Part shown: positions 34,272-41,912 of the stretch, one piece after another | Layout of the letters: every line of letters starts with the position of its first letter | Numbering within the stretch: the first letter of the stretch is position 1 | Assembly: GCF_020886055.1 (NCBI RefSeq) | Contig: NZ_AP025184.1 | Coordinates: 1,550,001 to 1,614,000 of the forward strand | DNA: 64,000 bases | DNA from: Flavobacterium ammoniigenes | Lineage (GTDB): Bacteria; Bacteroidota; Bacteroidia; Flavobacteriales; Flavobacteriaceae | Direction of reading: 5' to 3' | The notes under the pieces: model-generated | The model's database searches: none | Told to the model about the DNA's origin: nothing | What the model saw: only the letters and a program-made list of their open reading frames with translations | Made by a program: the position numbers and the translations under genes

Positions 34272-36047
34272 ATGTTTCCAACATTATCAGAATACAATAA
34301 AACAATACAAATACATGGAGCAAATGCCTTTAGTAATTTAAGGAACCTTTTTTTTATTCCTGCTCGAACAACACCAATTAAAATTTATAGTTTTGGTTCA
34401 GGATCATTTGCCGTTGTTTTTAAAGCATTAGAAAATAATAAAGAATTTGCAATTAGATGTTTTATTGGAACTGATATTGATTATGTAGAACGATACAGAA
34501 AAATTGATAGCTATTTAAAAACAATTAAAGAGGATTGGAAAACTGATATAGAGTTTTTAGAAAATGAAATTGAAATCAATGGAAAGTTATTTCCAATTGT
34601 GAAAATGGATTGGGCTGAGGGTAAGTTATTGGATAAGTACCTAAATGATAATCTTCAAAATAATGTGATATTATATGAACTTCAAAAACAAATATTAAAG
34701 ACAAGTAGAAATCTCGAAAAGAACAAAATTGCCCACGGAGATATACAATGTGGTAACATTATCGTTAAAGAAGTTACCGGAAAACCACAAGTTAAATTAA
34801 TTGATTATGACGGAATGTACATCCCAGATTTTCAAGGAAAAAAACAAATTGAAAGAGGTCGGTCAGAGTTTCAACATCCTAAAAGAGATAGTTTTGAATT
34901 TAATGAAGAGATTGATCGTTTCTCATTTTGGGTAATTTTGTGTGCTCTAGAAGCATTGAAATTTGATAAAACTCTTTGGAACGAAGTAATGCAAGGAGGA
35001 TTTAATACATTAGACAATTTATTATTTGTAGCAAATGATTTCAATAATCCTTCTCAATCAAAATTATTTAATAGACTTGAAAAATTAAATCAACGATCCT
35101 TAAATTTTTATCTTGACAAATTAAAATTTGCACTTTATAATTCTAAAATTGATGAAATACGACTCTTTGAAGATAATCAATCATTTGAACCAAACATTCA
35201 AAAAACTGAACCAATTCCGGATTACAAAACACAAAATCAATTCGTACGATTAAAAATTACCTCTTTACCAAGTGGAGCTTCAGTTAGGAATAATCAATAT
35301 GAATCAATAGGAATTACACCATTGACTTTAAATAAATACGATTATATAAATCAGGAAATAAGAATCATTTTAGGCACAAAATCAAAAAGTATTGTCGTTA
35401 ATGAATTAGGAAATGATATTTATATAGATTTTGAACAAATTAAAGTTGCTAAACCCATAATTAAAAAAGAGGAACCTGATTCTTCATTTACTCCTGAACA
35501 AAAATCAAGCTTTGAATCAGATCCAATTATATGGGTTGGTCTATTATTAATTGTATTATTAGTTTGTTTTAGTATTTTTCAAATTACTAAAAACAATAAT
35601 ATTGACTATTCTACAGAAGAAGTTGCTGTAGATACTACAGCTATGGCTGTTGATGATTTTACAGTATCAGTTGATAGTTCTGTCAATCTTATTGATGTTG
35701 ATACAATTTCAAATGTGATGGAAGAACAAGCTATTAGTAACGAGGCTCCATCTACTAAAAATTACGTTGATGTTGCATCAAGTTTGTACAGAAATTATTT
35801 TATAGGAAGATGGAGAGATGATAACTCAAGTTTCATTATTTATGATGATGGTGACTATTATATAAAATGGGATAATGGTAGTGAAAAATGGTCTAAATGG
35901 CAATACTATGAAGGTAAGTTATACTTTGGCACGGGTTACAATGACTCTATGATTAGACAATACATTTTATCTAATGAAGAAAATTCATTTAGATATGTAC
36001 AAGAAGGTAGTTCAACGGTTTATTATGCTTTCAGAGTAAGTAATTAA
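34272..36047 (+). CDS. Membrane-anchored Ser/Thr protein kinase with PEGA domain
   Basis: 591 residues. Kinase domain 1-270: Gly-rich loop Gly-Ser-Gly-Ser-Phe-Ala (42-47); the beta-3 Lys is Arg (R62, in Phe-Ala-Ile-Arg-Cys-Phe); catalytic HGD at 155-157 with N162; DYDG at 178-181 in place of DFG. The Arg is shared by a subfamily of bacterial kinases with the same Ala-Val-Arg-Cys-Phe form, so it need not mean inactivity. A PEGA-type beta domain (about 330-388), one membrane segment (about 416-434) and an extracytoplasmic part with a C-terminal beta domain follow. It is the third gene of the triad. The outer part may sense an envelope signal. Confidence 0.85.
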   Translation: MFPTLSEYNKTIQIHGANAFSNLRNLFFIPARTTPIKIYSFGSGSFAVVFKALENNKEFAIRCFIGTDIDYVERYRKIDSYLKTIKEDWKTDIEFLENEIEINGKLFPIVKMDWAEGKLLDKYLNDNLQNNVILYELQKQILKTSRNLEKNKIAHGDIQCGNIIVKEVTGKPQVKLIDYDGMYIPDFQGKKQIERGRSEFQHPKRDSFEFNEEIDRFSFWVILCALEALKFDKTLWNEVMQGGFNTLDNLLFVANDFNNPSQSKLFNRLEKLNQRSLNFYLDKLKFALYNSKIDEIRLFEDNQSFEPNIQKTEPIPDYKTQNQFVRLKITSLPSGASVRNNQYESIGITPLTLNKYDYINQEIRIILGTKSKSIVVNELGNDIYIDFEQIKVAKPIIKKEEPDSSFTPEQKSSFESDPIIWVGLLLIVLLVCFSIFQITKNNNIDYSTEEVAVDTTAMAVDDFTVSVDSSVNLIDVDTISNVMEEQAISNEAPSTKNYVDVASSLYRNYFIGRWRDDNSSFIIYDDGDYYIKWDNGSEKWSKWQYYEGKLYFGTGYNDSMIRQYILSNEENSFRYVQEGSSTVYYAFRVSN

Positions 36048-36090
36048 TAAATAAAAAAATATTTATTTTACTTGTACTAGTATTTTTGGC

Positions 36091-36282
36091 GTGTTATCAA
36101 TCATTTTTATTTTCTACAAAATGAATAAAATTCCTTATTTTGCTTTACATGTACCACAAAAATACTTTGCTATTTTAACACTAATTTATAACATAGGGAT
36201 TATGTTATTATCACCAGCTTTGTTGATTCTCATTAGACATTTTGTTATTAAAAAAAGTATTTCTAAAAATGATTCAATTTGA
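36091..36282 (+). CDS. Small two-helix membrane protein
   Basis: 63 residues from a GTG at 36,091 or 53 from the ATG at 36,121, which is more likely. Two hydrophobic stretches (about residues 5-17 and 28-48 of the longer form) can cross the membrane, with a basic C-terminus. Its stop overlaps the TTG of the following L,D-transpeptidase gene, which supports a real coupled gene. No family was recognised. Confidence 0.45.
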   Translation: MLSIIFIFYKMNKIPYFALHVPQKYFAILTLIYNIGIMLLSPALLILIRHFVIKKSISKNDSI

Positions 36283-36803
36283 AAACTTCCAACAGAATTA
36301 AAAAAATATTTTTAGGAACGTTTGTTGCTATTTCGTTATTGATGTTTTTTTTAAATTTAAATTTCAATAAACTTCCAAAAAACTCTCAGATTGATTCAAT
36401 TCTAGTATTAAAATCTAAGCGACAGCTTTCAATATTTTCTAAAGGTAAATTGATTAAAACTTATGCCATTTCACTTGGAAAATCTCCTGTGGGAGCTAAA
36501 CAATTTCAAGGAGATAACAAAACCCCAGAGGGAGTATACTTTATAAATGGGAGAAATGCACATAGTATAGCTTATAAAAATCTTGGTATATCGTATCCTA
36601 ACAAAGAAGATGTTAAAAATGCTAATGGAAAGTCAGCTGTAGGAGATATTAAAATTCATGGATTAATGAATAACTTTTGGTTTGTTGGGAACTTTCACAG
36701 ATTTTTTGATTGGACTAACGGTTGTATAGCCGTTAATAATTCAGAAATGGAAGAATTGTATAATGCGGTTAAAGTTGGAGCCAAAATCGAAATAAAACCT
36801 TAA
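36279..36803 (+). CDS. L,D-transpeptidase (YkuD) family
   Basis: 174 residues starting with TTG at 36,279, which overlaps the previous stop (TTGA). An N-terminal membrane anchor (about 10-26) leads to a YkuD domain with the Ile-Lys-Ile-H127-Gly and Thr-Asn-Gly-C149-Ile-Ala-Val motifs; His and Cys are the catalytic pair. Such enzymes form 3-3 peptidoglycan crosslinks or attach proteins to the wall in the periplasm. It follows the kinase by two genes. Whether it is an output of the triad is only a guess from position. Confidence 0.85.
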   Translation: MKTSNRIKKIFLGTFVAISLLMFFLNLNFNKLPKNSQIDSILVLKSKRQLSIFSKGKLIKTYAISLGKSPVGAKQFQGDNKTPEGVYFINGRNAHSIAYKNLGISYPNKEDVKNANGKSAVGDIKIHGLMNNFWFVGNFHRFFDWTNGCIAVNNSEMEELYNAVKVGAKIEIKP

Positions 36804-36812
36804 AAAAATTAA

Positions 36813-37355
36813 ATGAAAAAAGTATTCATAACCACTTTTTGTTGTTCTTTATTAGTATTTGGGCTCTTTAGCTTTCAAAATACACCAAGGATAAGGGTAA
36901 ATGAGGATTTATCATTAGTAATTCCTTTGCCAAATGTAGAACTAGAAGAATTGTTTTCAGCGATTACCAAAGTTAATCCAACTGTAATTTTTTTAAGGTC
37001 ACTTTCAACTTCAAAAAATAAACCAATTTTATTTGCTGTTTCTCGTTATGAAAATTCTAAACCTGTAAAGTTGAGTAGTGCCTTTTATGAGTTAACGGCA
37101 AATCATAACCCAACTAATTTAGGTGATTTGTCTAAAGAACACAAAGTGATTTCGTTTAGAGAATACAAAAAAGGTAATAAAACACTATATACCAAAGTTA
37201 GTAAGCCTTTTGAAGAGCAATGTAATGTTATGTATTACTTTATGAAAGACAATTTTAGTAACGTGATGTACGAAATAAAACTATCAGGAAAGTTATCTGA
37301 AAAAGAAGAAATGGAATCTATAGCTGAGAAAATTGCTTTATCAGTTAAATTATAA
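36813..37355 (+). CDS. Secreted protein of unknown function
   Basis: 180 residues with a signal peptide (Lys-Lys start, hydrophobic core to about residue 21). The mature part is mixed alpha/beta with a Lys-rich second half. No Cys lipobox at the cut and no motif recognised. The gap to the L,D-transpeptidase gene is 9 bp, so they are probably one transcript and both act outside the cytoplasm. Confidence 0.6.
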   Translation: MKKVFITTFCCSLLVFGLFSFQNTPRIRVNEDLSLVIPLPNVELEELFSAITKVNPTVIFLRSLSTSKNKPILFAVSRYENSKPVKLSSAFYELTANHNPTNLGDLSKEHKVISFREYKKGNKTLYTKVSKPFEEQCNVMYYFMKDNFSNVMYEIKLSGKLSEKEEMESIAEKIALSVKL

Positions 37356-37383
37356 AAATGTAAAAAAATACAAAATTTAACTC

Positions 37384-37935
37384 ATGGATTATTTTGATTA
37401 TAAAGATGCGTTGGCGGGATGTTTAGTCCTTTCTTATGTTTTGTATAGTTTAACAATTGTTGTTAGGCGTTACTTACTTAAAAAGAAGTCAACACATATT
37501 ATTAAGATTCCTGTAGCTAGAAATACAATTCAATATATCCTCCTAATTATATTAACTTATATAGTTACAATTCCAATTTCTACTTATTATTTTGGTAAAG
37601 GGTTAAGGTTATTATATTGCCAATTTGTAGTTACAGAAGATTATTATTTGCGTAGGCAAGGATTTTTCTTAGATGATTATGATTCTGAAATTATAGCTTG
37701 GGTTGTTTTATTTTATTTTTTCTTAATAATAAAATTGATTTTTAGTTTCATAACTCGAAATTATACAATCAGAAAAGATAATTTTATTATTATTAGTTGG
37801 TTTGTTTTATTGTCTGTGTTTAATTCTATAGGAATGGGGCATGATATACGAACTTACACTCACGAAGTATTGACTGTATTCTTTATGGTAATAATGTATT
37901 TTGTAGTAAGGGATAAAGTGATTAAAGATTTATGA
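37384..37935 (+). CDS. Integral membrane protein, four predicted helices
   Basis: 183 residues. Hydrophobic segments at about 9-27, 47-68, 105-125 and 138-176 (the last may be two) point to an inner-membrane protein with a basic loop after the first. No transporter motif or family recognised. It is the last gene of the rightward arm of the island, 28 bp after the secreted protein gene. Confidence 0.6.
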   Translation: MDYFDYKDALAGCLVLSYVLYSLTIVVRRYLLKKKSTHIIKIPVARNTIQYILLIILTYIVTIPISTYYFGKGLRLLYCQFVVTEDYYLRRQGFFLDDYDSEIIAWVVLFYFFLIIKLIFSFITRNYTIRKDNFIIISWFVLLSVFNSIGMGHDIRTYTHEVLTVFFMVIMYFVVRDKVIKDL

Positions 37936-38266
37936 TTGAGAGAAAAAAATCGTAAATAGTTTTAGTTAAAGCGAATCCTAAAACTCTCAATCTGATTTGC
38001 TTCTTTCTTTACAATTAAAGATGATAACATCATTTAATTTTGTAGAATAACATTTTGACAATTTCACTTGTCTCATTTTCTACCTTTTTTTCAAGTCGTT
38101 ATTCCAAAACTTAATTTTATTTTCTGTTTTTAGATTAATTTGATCTATTATTTTAAAATATCTTGGTGCTTTGTGTTTTCTTCATTAAATGGTAGTTGGT
38201 ATATGGTTCCTATACTTGTTCAAAATTTTTAGTGTTATAAGGCAAAAAATCGGAAGTTTAAGTGTC
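37936..38266. other. Convergent intergenic stretch, no gene found
   Basis: 331 bp between the ends of the membrane-protein gene and hipA. AT-rich, no frame longer than a few dozen codons with gene-like composition. It contains one 9-bp inverted repeat (GATTGAGAG at 37,934-37,942 and CTCTCAATC at 37,984-37,992) with a 41-nt loop that could serve as a weak transcription stop. Confidence 0.7.
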
Positions 38267-39499
38267 TTAAATTTTTAAATTGCCTTGGATTTTCTTTTCA
38301 ATTAAACTCATAGATTCATTGGTTACTCCTGCATCCTTTGCATCCGTTTTCCATTGAGATACTGCATCTGTTACCTGTTCTATAATTAGAGCGCCATTTT
38401 TCATTCGGAATTCTTTCGCTAATTCGAGCAAATGACTTTTTCCAGGATTAATTCCTTCTCTAGCTACAGTAGTGCTATGCATCCCATGAGACGAGTTGGA
38501 ATAAGTTAAATCATAAGCTGGTGCAAGTTGCCAATTTCCTGCCGAATCCATTAGATAGGATATGTTTTTACTGTGGTCGTCACGGTTATGCATAAAAACA
38601 TTAAAAGCGGCTATTCTTAATATTTTCTCATGTCCAGCAACGTCATGTTCCAATCTAAAAGTAGCATCCATCAAATTGCCATAATCCATTGTGCTGTATC
38701 TAAAGTTATCATTTAGCATGCCGGCTGCCGAGTGCAAGTGAAGTCGGCCATCCTCAGTTCGGTCAAATCGTTTGGTACCAAAAAATACCTTCCCTGACGC
38801 CGTTTTAAATAATGTACAAGGATTCATAGCAATTCCAGCTGCTAAAGCCATTTTATGATAGGCACATTCTATTTCAGCACTATCGGCTCTGTCATTAGAT
38901 GACGGAAATTTGATAAGCCAGTGTTCGTATCCTTTTGGCAAAGATTCAGTTCCGTGAATCAGATGCTGAGTTTTTGGATTATAACCCACAAGTATTTTAG
39001 GTCTTGCGCCTCCAGAAGAACCACCCATTTCGTATAGTTCATCGATAGCTAAAGAACTATCACCTTGCAAGATAATACTCATTTCTTTGGCAATAGCATC
39101 CAGTTCAATATGCAACGTTTCTTGAAAAGAAGTTTCAATTTGAGGTCGGTAAATCAAAGCTCCCATGCCTTTTAAACCAACGTAGGACAATCGCTGTAAA
39201 GGGGTTATATCTTGTAACAATACACCTTTTGCAGTTAGCGTTCTATCCAATAACAAACGCCCCCATCCGTCAGGCAAAGAATCTGAAAACAAACCAAATA
39301 ATCCTTCAAAGGGCTGATTGGGTGCAGTGTATATACTATCATTCAAAGGCAAGTGAAAAGGAGAAAGCTCAATTCCTGTTGTAATAAATTCGGTATAGTA
39401 TTTAAAATAAATGTTTTTGCCTTCCTGGATTAATTCTCCAACCTGCTGTTCTTTATTCCCGAAATTGATGGAAACGATAACTTTTTGAATAGGTTTCAT
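38267..39499 (-). CDS. hipA: HipA-family kinase toxin
   Basis: 410 residues, full length. N-terminal HipA domain with Asp-Gly-Trp-Gly-Arg (near 75), then the Gly-rich Gly-Gly-Ser-Ser-Gly-Gly-Ala-Arg-Pro-Lys loop (about 164-173) where HipA autophosphorylates on Ser. Catalytic Asn-Arg-Asp-Asp-His-Ser-Lys-Asn and metal-binding Ala-Pro-Ala-Tyr-Asp-Leu-Thr-Tyr motifs are intact. E. coli HipA phosphorylates glutamyl-tRNA synthetase and causes persistence; the target here is not known. It starts 2 bp after the hipB stop. Confidence 0.92.
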   Translation of the reverse strand: MKPIQKVIVSINFGNKEQQVGELIQEGKNIYFKYYTEFITTGIELSPFHLPLNDSIYTAPNQPFEGLFGLFSDSLPDGWGRLLLDRTLTAKGVLLQDITPLQRLSYVGLKGMGALIYRPQIETSFQETLHIELDAIAKEMSIILQGDSSLAIDELYEMGGSSGGARPKILVGYNPKTQHLIHGTESLPKGYEHWLIKFPSSNDRADSAEIECAYHKMALAAGIAMNPCTLFKTASGKVFFGTKRFDRTEDGRLHLHSAAGMLNDNFRYSTMDYGNLMDATFRLEHDVAGHEKILRIAAFNVFMHNRDDHSKNISYLMDSAGNWQLAPAYDLTYSNSSHGMHSTTVAREGINPGKSHLLELAKEFRMKNGALIIEQVTDAVSQWKTDAKDAGVTNESMSLIEKKIQGNLKI

Positions 39500-39501
39500 A
39501 A

Positions 39502-39789
39502 TTAACGTGTTTTATTGCTAAATAATTTGGCTACTGTTTCCAAGTTTGTGTCAATTTGAAATACAGATGTAAAATCCTCCAGTCGATTAAAGAAGTATGC
39601 TAATTTTAATAATGACTCCAACGAAATTTGACCCGTTGTTTCAAAACGCTTTATACTTCCAAAAGAGACGCCTGAGCGTTTGGATAATTCAAGCTGGGAT
39701 ACGCCATTTTTTTTTCGCAATTGCTGAACCTTTTGAACCAGTTCATCCATTACAACGGTTGGTGTTTTTGTTGCACTATATTTTGACAT
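39502..39789 (-). CDS. hipB: HipB-family antitoxin, HTH_XRE
   Basis: 95 residues. The HTH is at about 17-70 (Val-Ser-Gln-Leu-Glu-Leu-Ser-Lys-Arg-Ser-Gly-Val-Ser, then Gly-Ser-Ile-Lys-Arg-Phe-Glu). As in hipBA systems the antitoxin is first, neutralises HipA and represses its own promoter. A TATATTTG -7 box lies 20 bp before the ATG and overlaps a TTGTACAA palindrome that could be its operator. The pair probably helps keep the island. Confidence 0.9.
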   Translation of the reverse strand: MSKYSATKTPTVVMDELVQKVQQLRKKNGVSQLELSKRSGVSFGSIKRFETTGQISLESLLKLAYFFNRLEDFTSVFQIDTNLETVAKLFSNKTR

Positions 39790-39809
39790 AAAATGTATAT
39801 TATATTGTA

Positions 39810-39817
39810 CAAATATA
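39810..39817 (-). promoter_or_regulatory. hipBA promoter -7 box
   Basis: TATATTTG on the minus strand, an exact match to TAnnTTTG of Bacteroidetes, 20 bp before the hipB ATG. A TTGTACAA palindrome (39,806-39,813) overlaps it and may be the HipB operator. No good -33 TTTG was found. Confidence 0.45.
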
Positions 39818-39910
39818 ACGATAATAATTAAAAATAGATAATATAGTATATAGTATTTGTGTTTTAAAGAAATAGTACTAATACTTAATCTGTATTTTTT
39901 TAACTTTATA

Positions 39911-39954
39911 TCACCGCATTTTTGCGGTGAATAGCACTATTTTTTACCGCAAAA
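39911..39954. repeat. Two mutually exclusive hairpins upstream of hipBA
   Basis: TCACCGCA (39,911-39,918) can pair with TGCGGTGA (39,923-39,930), or TTTTGCGGT (39,920-39,928) can pair with ACCGCAAAA (39,946-39,954). Sharing one middle arm makes them exclusive. They lie between the terminator at 39,961 and the hipB promoter. Confidence 0.55.
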
Positions 39955-39960
39955 TAAAAC

Positions 39961-39987
39961 AAAACAACGAGCTACACTCGTTGTTTT
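39961..39987 (-). terminator. Intrinsic terminator of the excisionase-like gene unit
   Basis: AAAACAACGAG / CTCGTTGTTTT stem with 5-nt loop, followed by TTTTATTTT on the minus strand. It overlaps the last four codons and stop of the 65-residue gene. Confidence 0.8.
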
Positions 39988-40169
39988 GATTCTTCTTCAA
40001 GTCTTTTGGCGATACTATTAGCAATTAAAACGCCCATAACAGTAACTACCACTACTACTAAAATGATTTCTAATGCACGATTATTTCTTTTAAGCACATC
40101 GTTTTCAATAATAGTGTTTTCCAAATTAAAATTTTTATCCATTATTAGAATATCCTCGGCATGTATCAT
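39972..40169 (-). CDS. Small single-span membrane protein
   Basis: 65 residues, with one hydrophobic segment at about 32-51 (Ile-Leu-Val-Val-Val-Val-Thr-Val) and acidic ends. The ATG overlaps the preceding stop by four bases (ATGA), and the intrinsic terminator covers its 3' end, so it is the last gene of a three-gene unit. No family recognised. Confidence 0.5.
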   Translation of the reverse strand: MIHAEDILIMDKNFNLENTIIENDVLKRNNRALEIILVVVVVTVMGVLIANSIAKRLEEESKQRV

Positions 40170-40525
40170 AACTTTATTATTTGATAGTTATCTGAATCTG
40201 GTACTTTTCTTAAAGCATAACCATAGTAGCAAATAATCCTCTCATTATTTATTTTTTCTACATGATTATACGCATCTAACCTCAAACCCATTCCCTGTAA
40301 GAATTCTTTATGGAATATGTTATCCGATTTTGGATTATACAAAGTTCTAAGTACAAGCTCACCTTTTTTACAAGGTTTGTCAAAAAAGGCACGTTCTTTA
40401 TTGATTTCAGCATTCTTTATGTTGTGATACCGAATTTTGTTATCTGTGGTAGCAAATCGTTGGTTTGACCTTTTTGCAACAAATTCCTCACCCGTTAATG
40501 GGTCTTTTTTAATTAGCTGTTTCAT
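40166..40525 (-). CDS. Small basic protein of integrative elements
   Basis: 119 residues, cytoplasmic. The start resembles the Asp-Pro-Leu-Thr-Gly-Glu-Glu-Phe-Val...Lys-Arg-Ser-Asn-Gln-Arg-Phe-Ala pattern of small Bacteroidetes proteins often found beside integrases, where a short zinc-ribbon-like repeat may occur; here only the pattern without a Cys pair is left. The rest is charged. One base separates it from the HTH gene upstream. Role unknown; probably part of element maintenance. Confidence 0.55.
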   Translation of the reverse strand: MKQLIKKDPLTGEEFVAKRSNQRFATTDNKIRYHNIKNAEINKERAFFDKPCKKGELVLRTLYNPKSDNIFHKEFLQGMGLRLDAYNHVEKINNERIICYYGYALRKVPDSDNYQIIKL

Positions 40526-40526
40526 C

Positions 40527-40826
40527 TTAGTTAAAAATTGAATTGTTACGTAAAATAGCTTCGATAAGACTCACTTCATAGAGATGAACACCTCCCAATT
40601 TAGTAAATGGGAGGATACCGGTTTCTCTGTATTTAGCGATAGTGTTAGGAGACAAACCAAAAATGGTTTTTAGGTCTTCATTGCGGTAATACCCTTTGGT
40701 TTTACCTTTTTCTTTTTGGTTCTTAAGACTTGCCTCAATGTTAGACAATCTTTCATAAATTGGTTCAAGCAACATTTGTATGTTGCGAACAGTTGGAATT
40801 CTTAATTCCTCTTTTTGATACTCCAT
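40527..40826 (-). CDS. Excisionase-like HTH protein (HTH_17/MerR-like)
   Basis: 99 residues. The HTH is in the C-terminal half (about 43-99): Tyr-Tyr-Arg-Asn-Glu-Asp-Leu, Leu-Ser-Pro-Asn-Thr-Ile-Ala-Lys-Tyr-Arg-Glu-Thr-Gly-Ile-Leu-Pro and a Lys-Leu-Gly-Gly-Val-His-Leu-Tyr end, as in excisionase-type HTH_17 proteins of Bacteroidetes elements. A coiled-coil-like N-terminus precedes it. It is three genes from the integrase in the same direction and probably directs excision or regulates element genes. Confidence 0.8.
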   Translation of the reverse strand: MEYQKEELRIPTVRNIQMLLEPIYERLSNIEASLKNQKEKGKTKGYYRNEDLKTIFGLSPNTIAKYRETGILPFTKLGGVHLYEVSLIEAILRNNSIFN

Positions 40827-40893
40827 ATTTAGTGTTTATAAAATAATATGGAGCAAAGATTGAATACAGGATTTTAGTTAAGAAATATTTGAA

Positions 40894-40911
40894 GCCAATC
40901 TGTAGCAAATA
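40894..40911. repeat. Integrase arm-type repeat, distal copy
   Basis: GCCAATCTGTAGCAAATA, one base different from 43,203-43,220. Just before it, ATTTTAGTTA (40,871-40,880) also occurs at 43,225-43,234. Placement at both ends of the integrase region fits arm-type binding sites. Confidence 0.45.
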
Positions 40912-40921
40912 AAATTATAAG

Positions 40922-41866
40922 CTATTCTTTTCTTTTAACTTCAAATCTTAAGTTTGGGGAAGACTTTAATTCTGCAATTTCATTTCTCATAATTTCAATA
41001 ACCTCTTCGCAGAATTTTATCTGCTCGTCTTTTTGGAAATTTGATAGTATAGAAAATTCTTGATTTATATTTTTAGTAGAATGAAATATCGAATCCCCAG
41101 TAGAGTAATTAAAATTGGATTCAATAAATCGTTTCATATTTACTGTACTTTTAAAAGGGTCATTTCCAAAAGTAAATACTTTGTGGCTTTTAAATATTTT
41201 AAATAATTGTGCTAATCTTATTTTTGAATTATTAAAATTACATTTTTGACTTACTTCTATTATTGGTTGTATAAGTTCCCAATTATTAAAATTAATTCCA
41301 TATTTATCAATCAATGAAGTTAATTCTTCTAAAAAGGTACTAAATGAATTTATAGATTCTAAATAATTCGTTAAAACATAATATAACTTTACTTTTTCGA
41401 GGTCATTTTTATTTTCATAGTTGTTTGTTTTAGACTTGTGTAGTAGGAGGTAAAAAAGGAATGGGTCACTTATACCTCTTAAATCCTCTGGAAATTGAAA
41501 AATAGTATCTATGGTGTATGGAGGATTACTTTCCCTGGCAACTTTATCTTTACTAATTGTCATTATATTATTTAGGTTGTCAAAATTTTCAAATTTATCA
41601 AGCCCATTAGTTTCAAACCAAATTTTTATTTCATTTATAACTGTTCTCAAGTCATCTATATAAATCTGTGGATATTTAATGCTTCTTAGTACATCAATTA
41701 ATTCATATTTTAATTTGTTAATAGCATTTTCAAATTCGGATAAATCTACATCTTCTGTAAATTCAAAGTTGAATAAATATGTTTTGTTTATTTCATCGTA
41801 GCTGATATCAAAGTAGCATATTGATGTTATCTTTTCAATAAATTGATTCATCGGTATTGGTGTCAT
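40922..41866 (-). CDS. Hypothetical protein beside the integrase
   Basis: 314 residues, soluble, low complexity in Asn/Lys/Ile but no recognised domain. It is predicted mainly helical. It lies between the integrase (46 bp upstream) and the excisionase-like unit, and is probably co-transcribed with the integrase. It could be a cargo or a regulator; nothing in the sequence decides. An 18-bp repeat shared with the integrase upstream region is immediately behind its stop. Confidence 0.6.
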   Translation of the reverse strand: MTPIPMNQFIEKITSICYFDISYDEINKTYLFNFEFTEDVDLSEFENAINKLKYELIDVLRSIKYPQIYIDDLRTVINEIKIWFETNGLDKFENFDNLNNIMTISKDKVARESNPPYTIDTIFQFPEDLRGISDPFLFYLLLHKSKTNNYENKNDLEKVKLYYVLTNYLESINSFSTFLEELTSLIDKYGINFNNWELIQPIIEVSQKCNFNNSKIRLAQLFKIFKSHKVFTFGNDPFKSTVNMKRFIESNFNYSTGDSIFHSTKNINQEFSILSNFQKDEQIKFCEEVIEIMRNEIAELKSSPNLRFEVKRKE

Positions 41867-41912
41867 ATATTTGATTATTAGTTGTTTATAAACGCTAATT
41901 TAGTCCTTTTTG

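Noticed and set aside
37934-37992. 9-bp inverted repeat between convergent genes as a terminator or att
   Set aside because: Loop of 41 nt and no T-run; kept only as a note.
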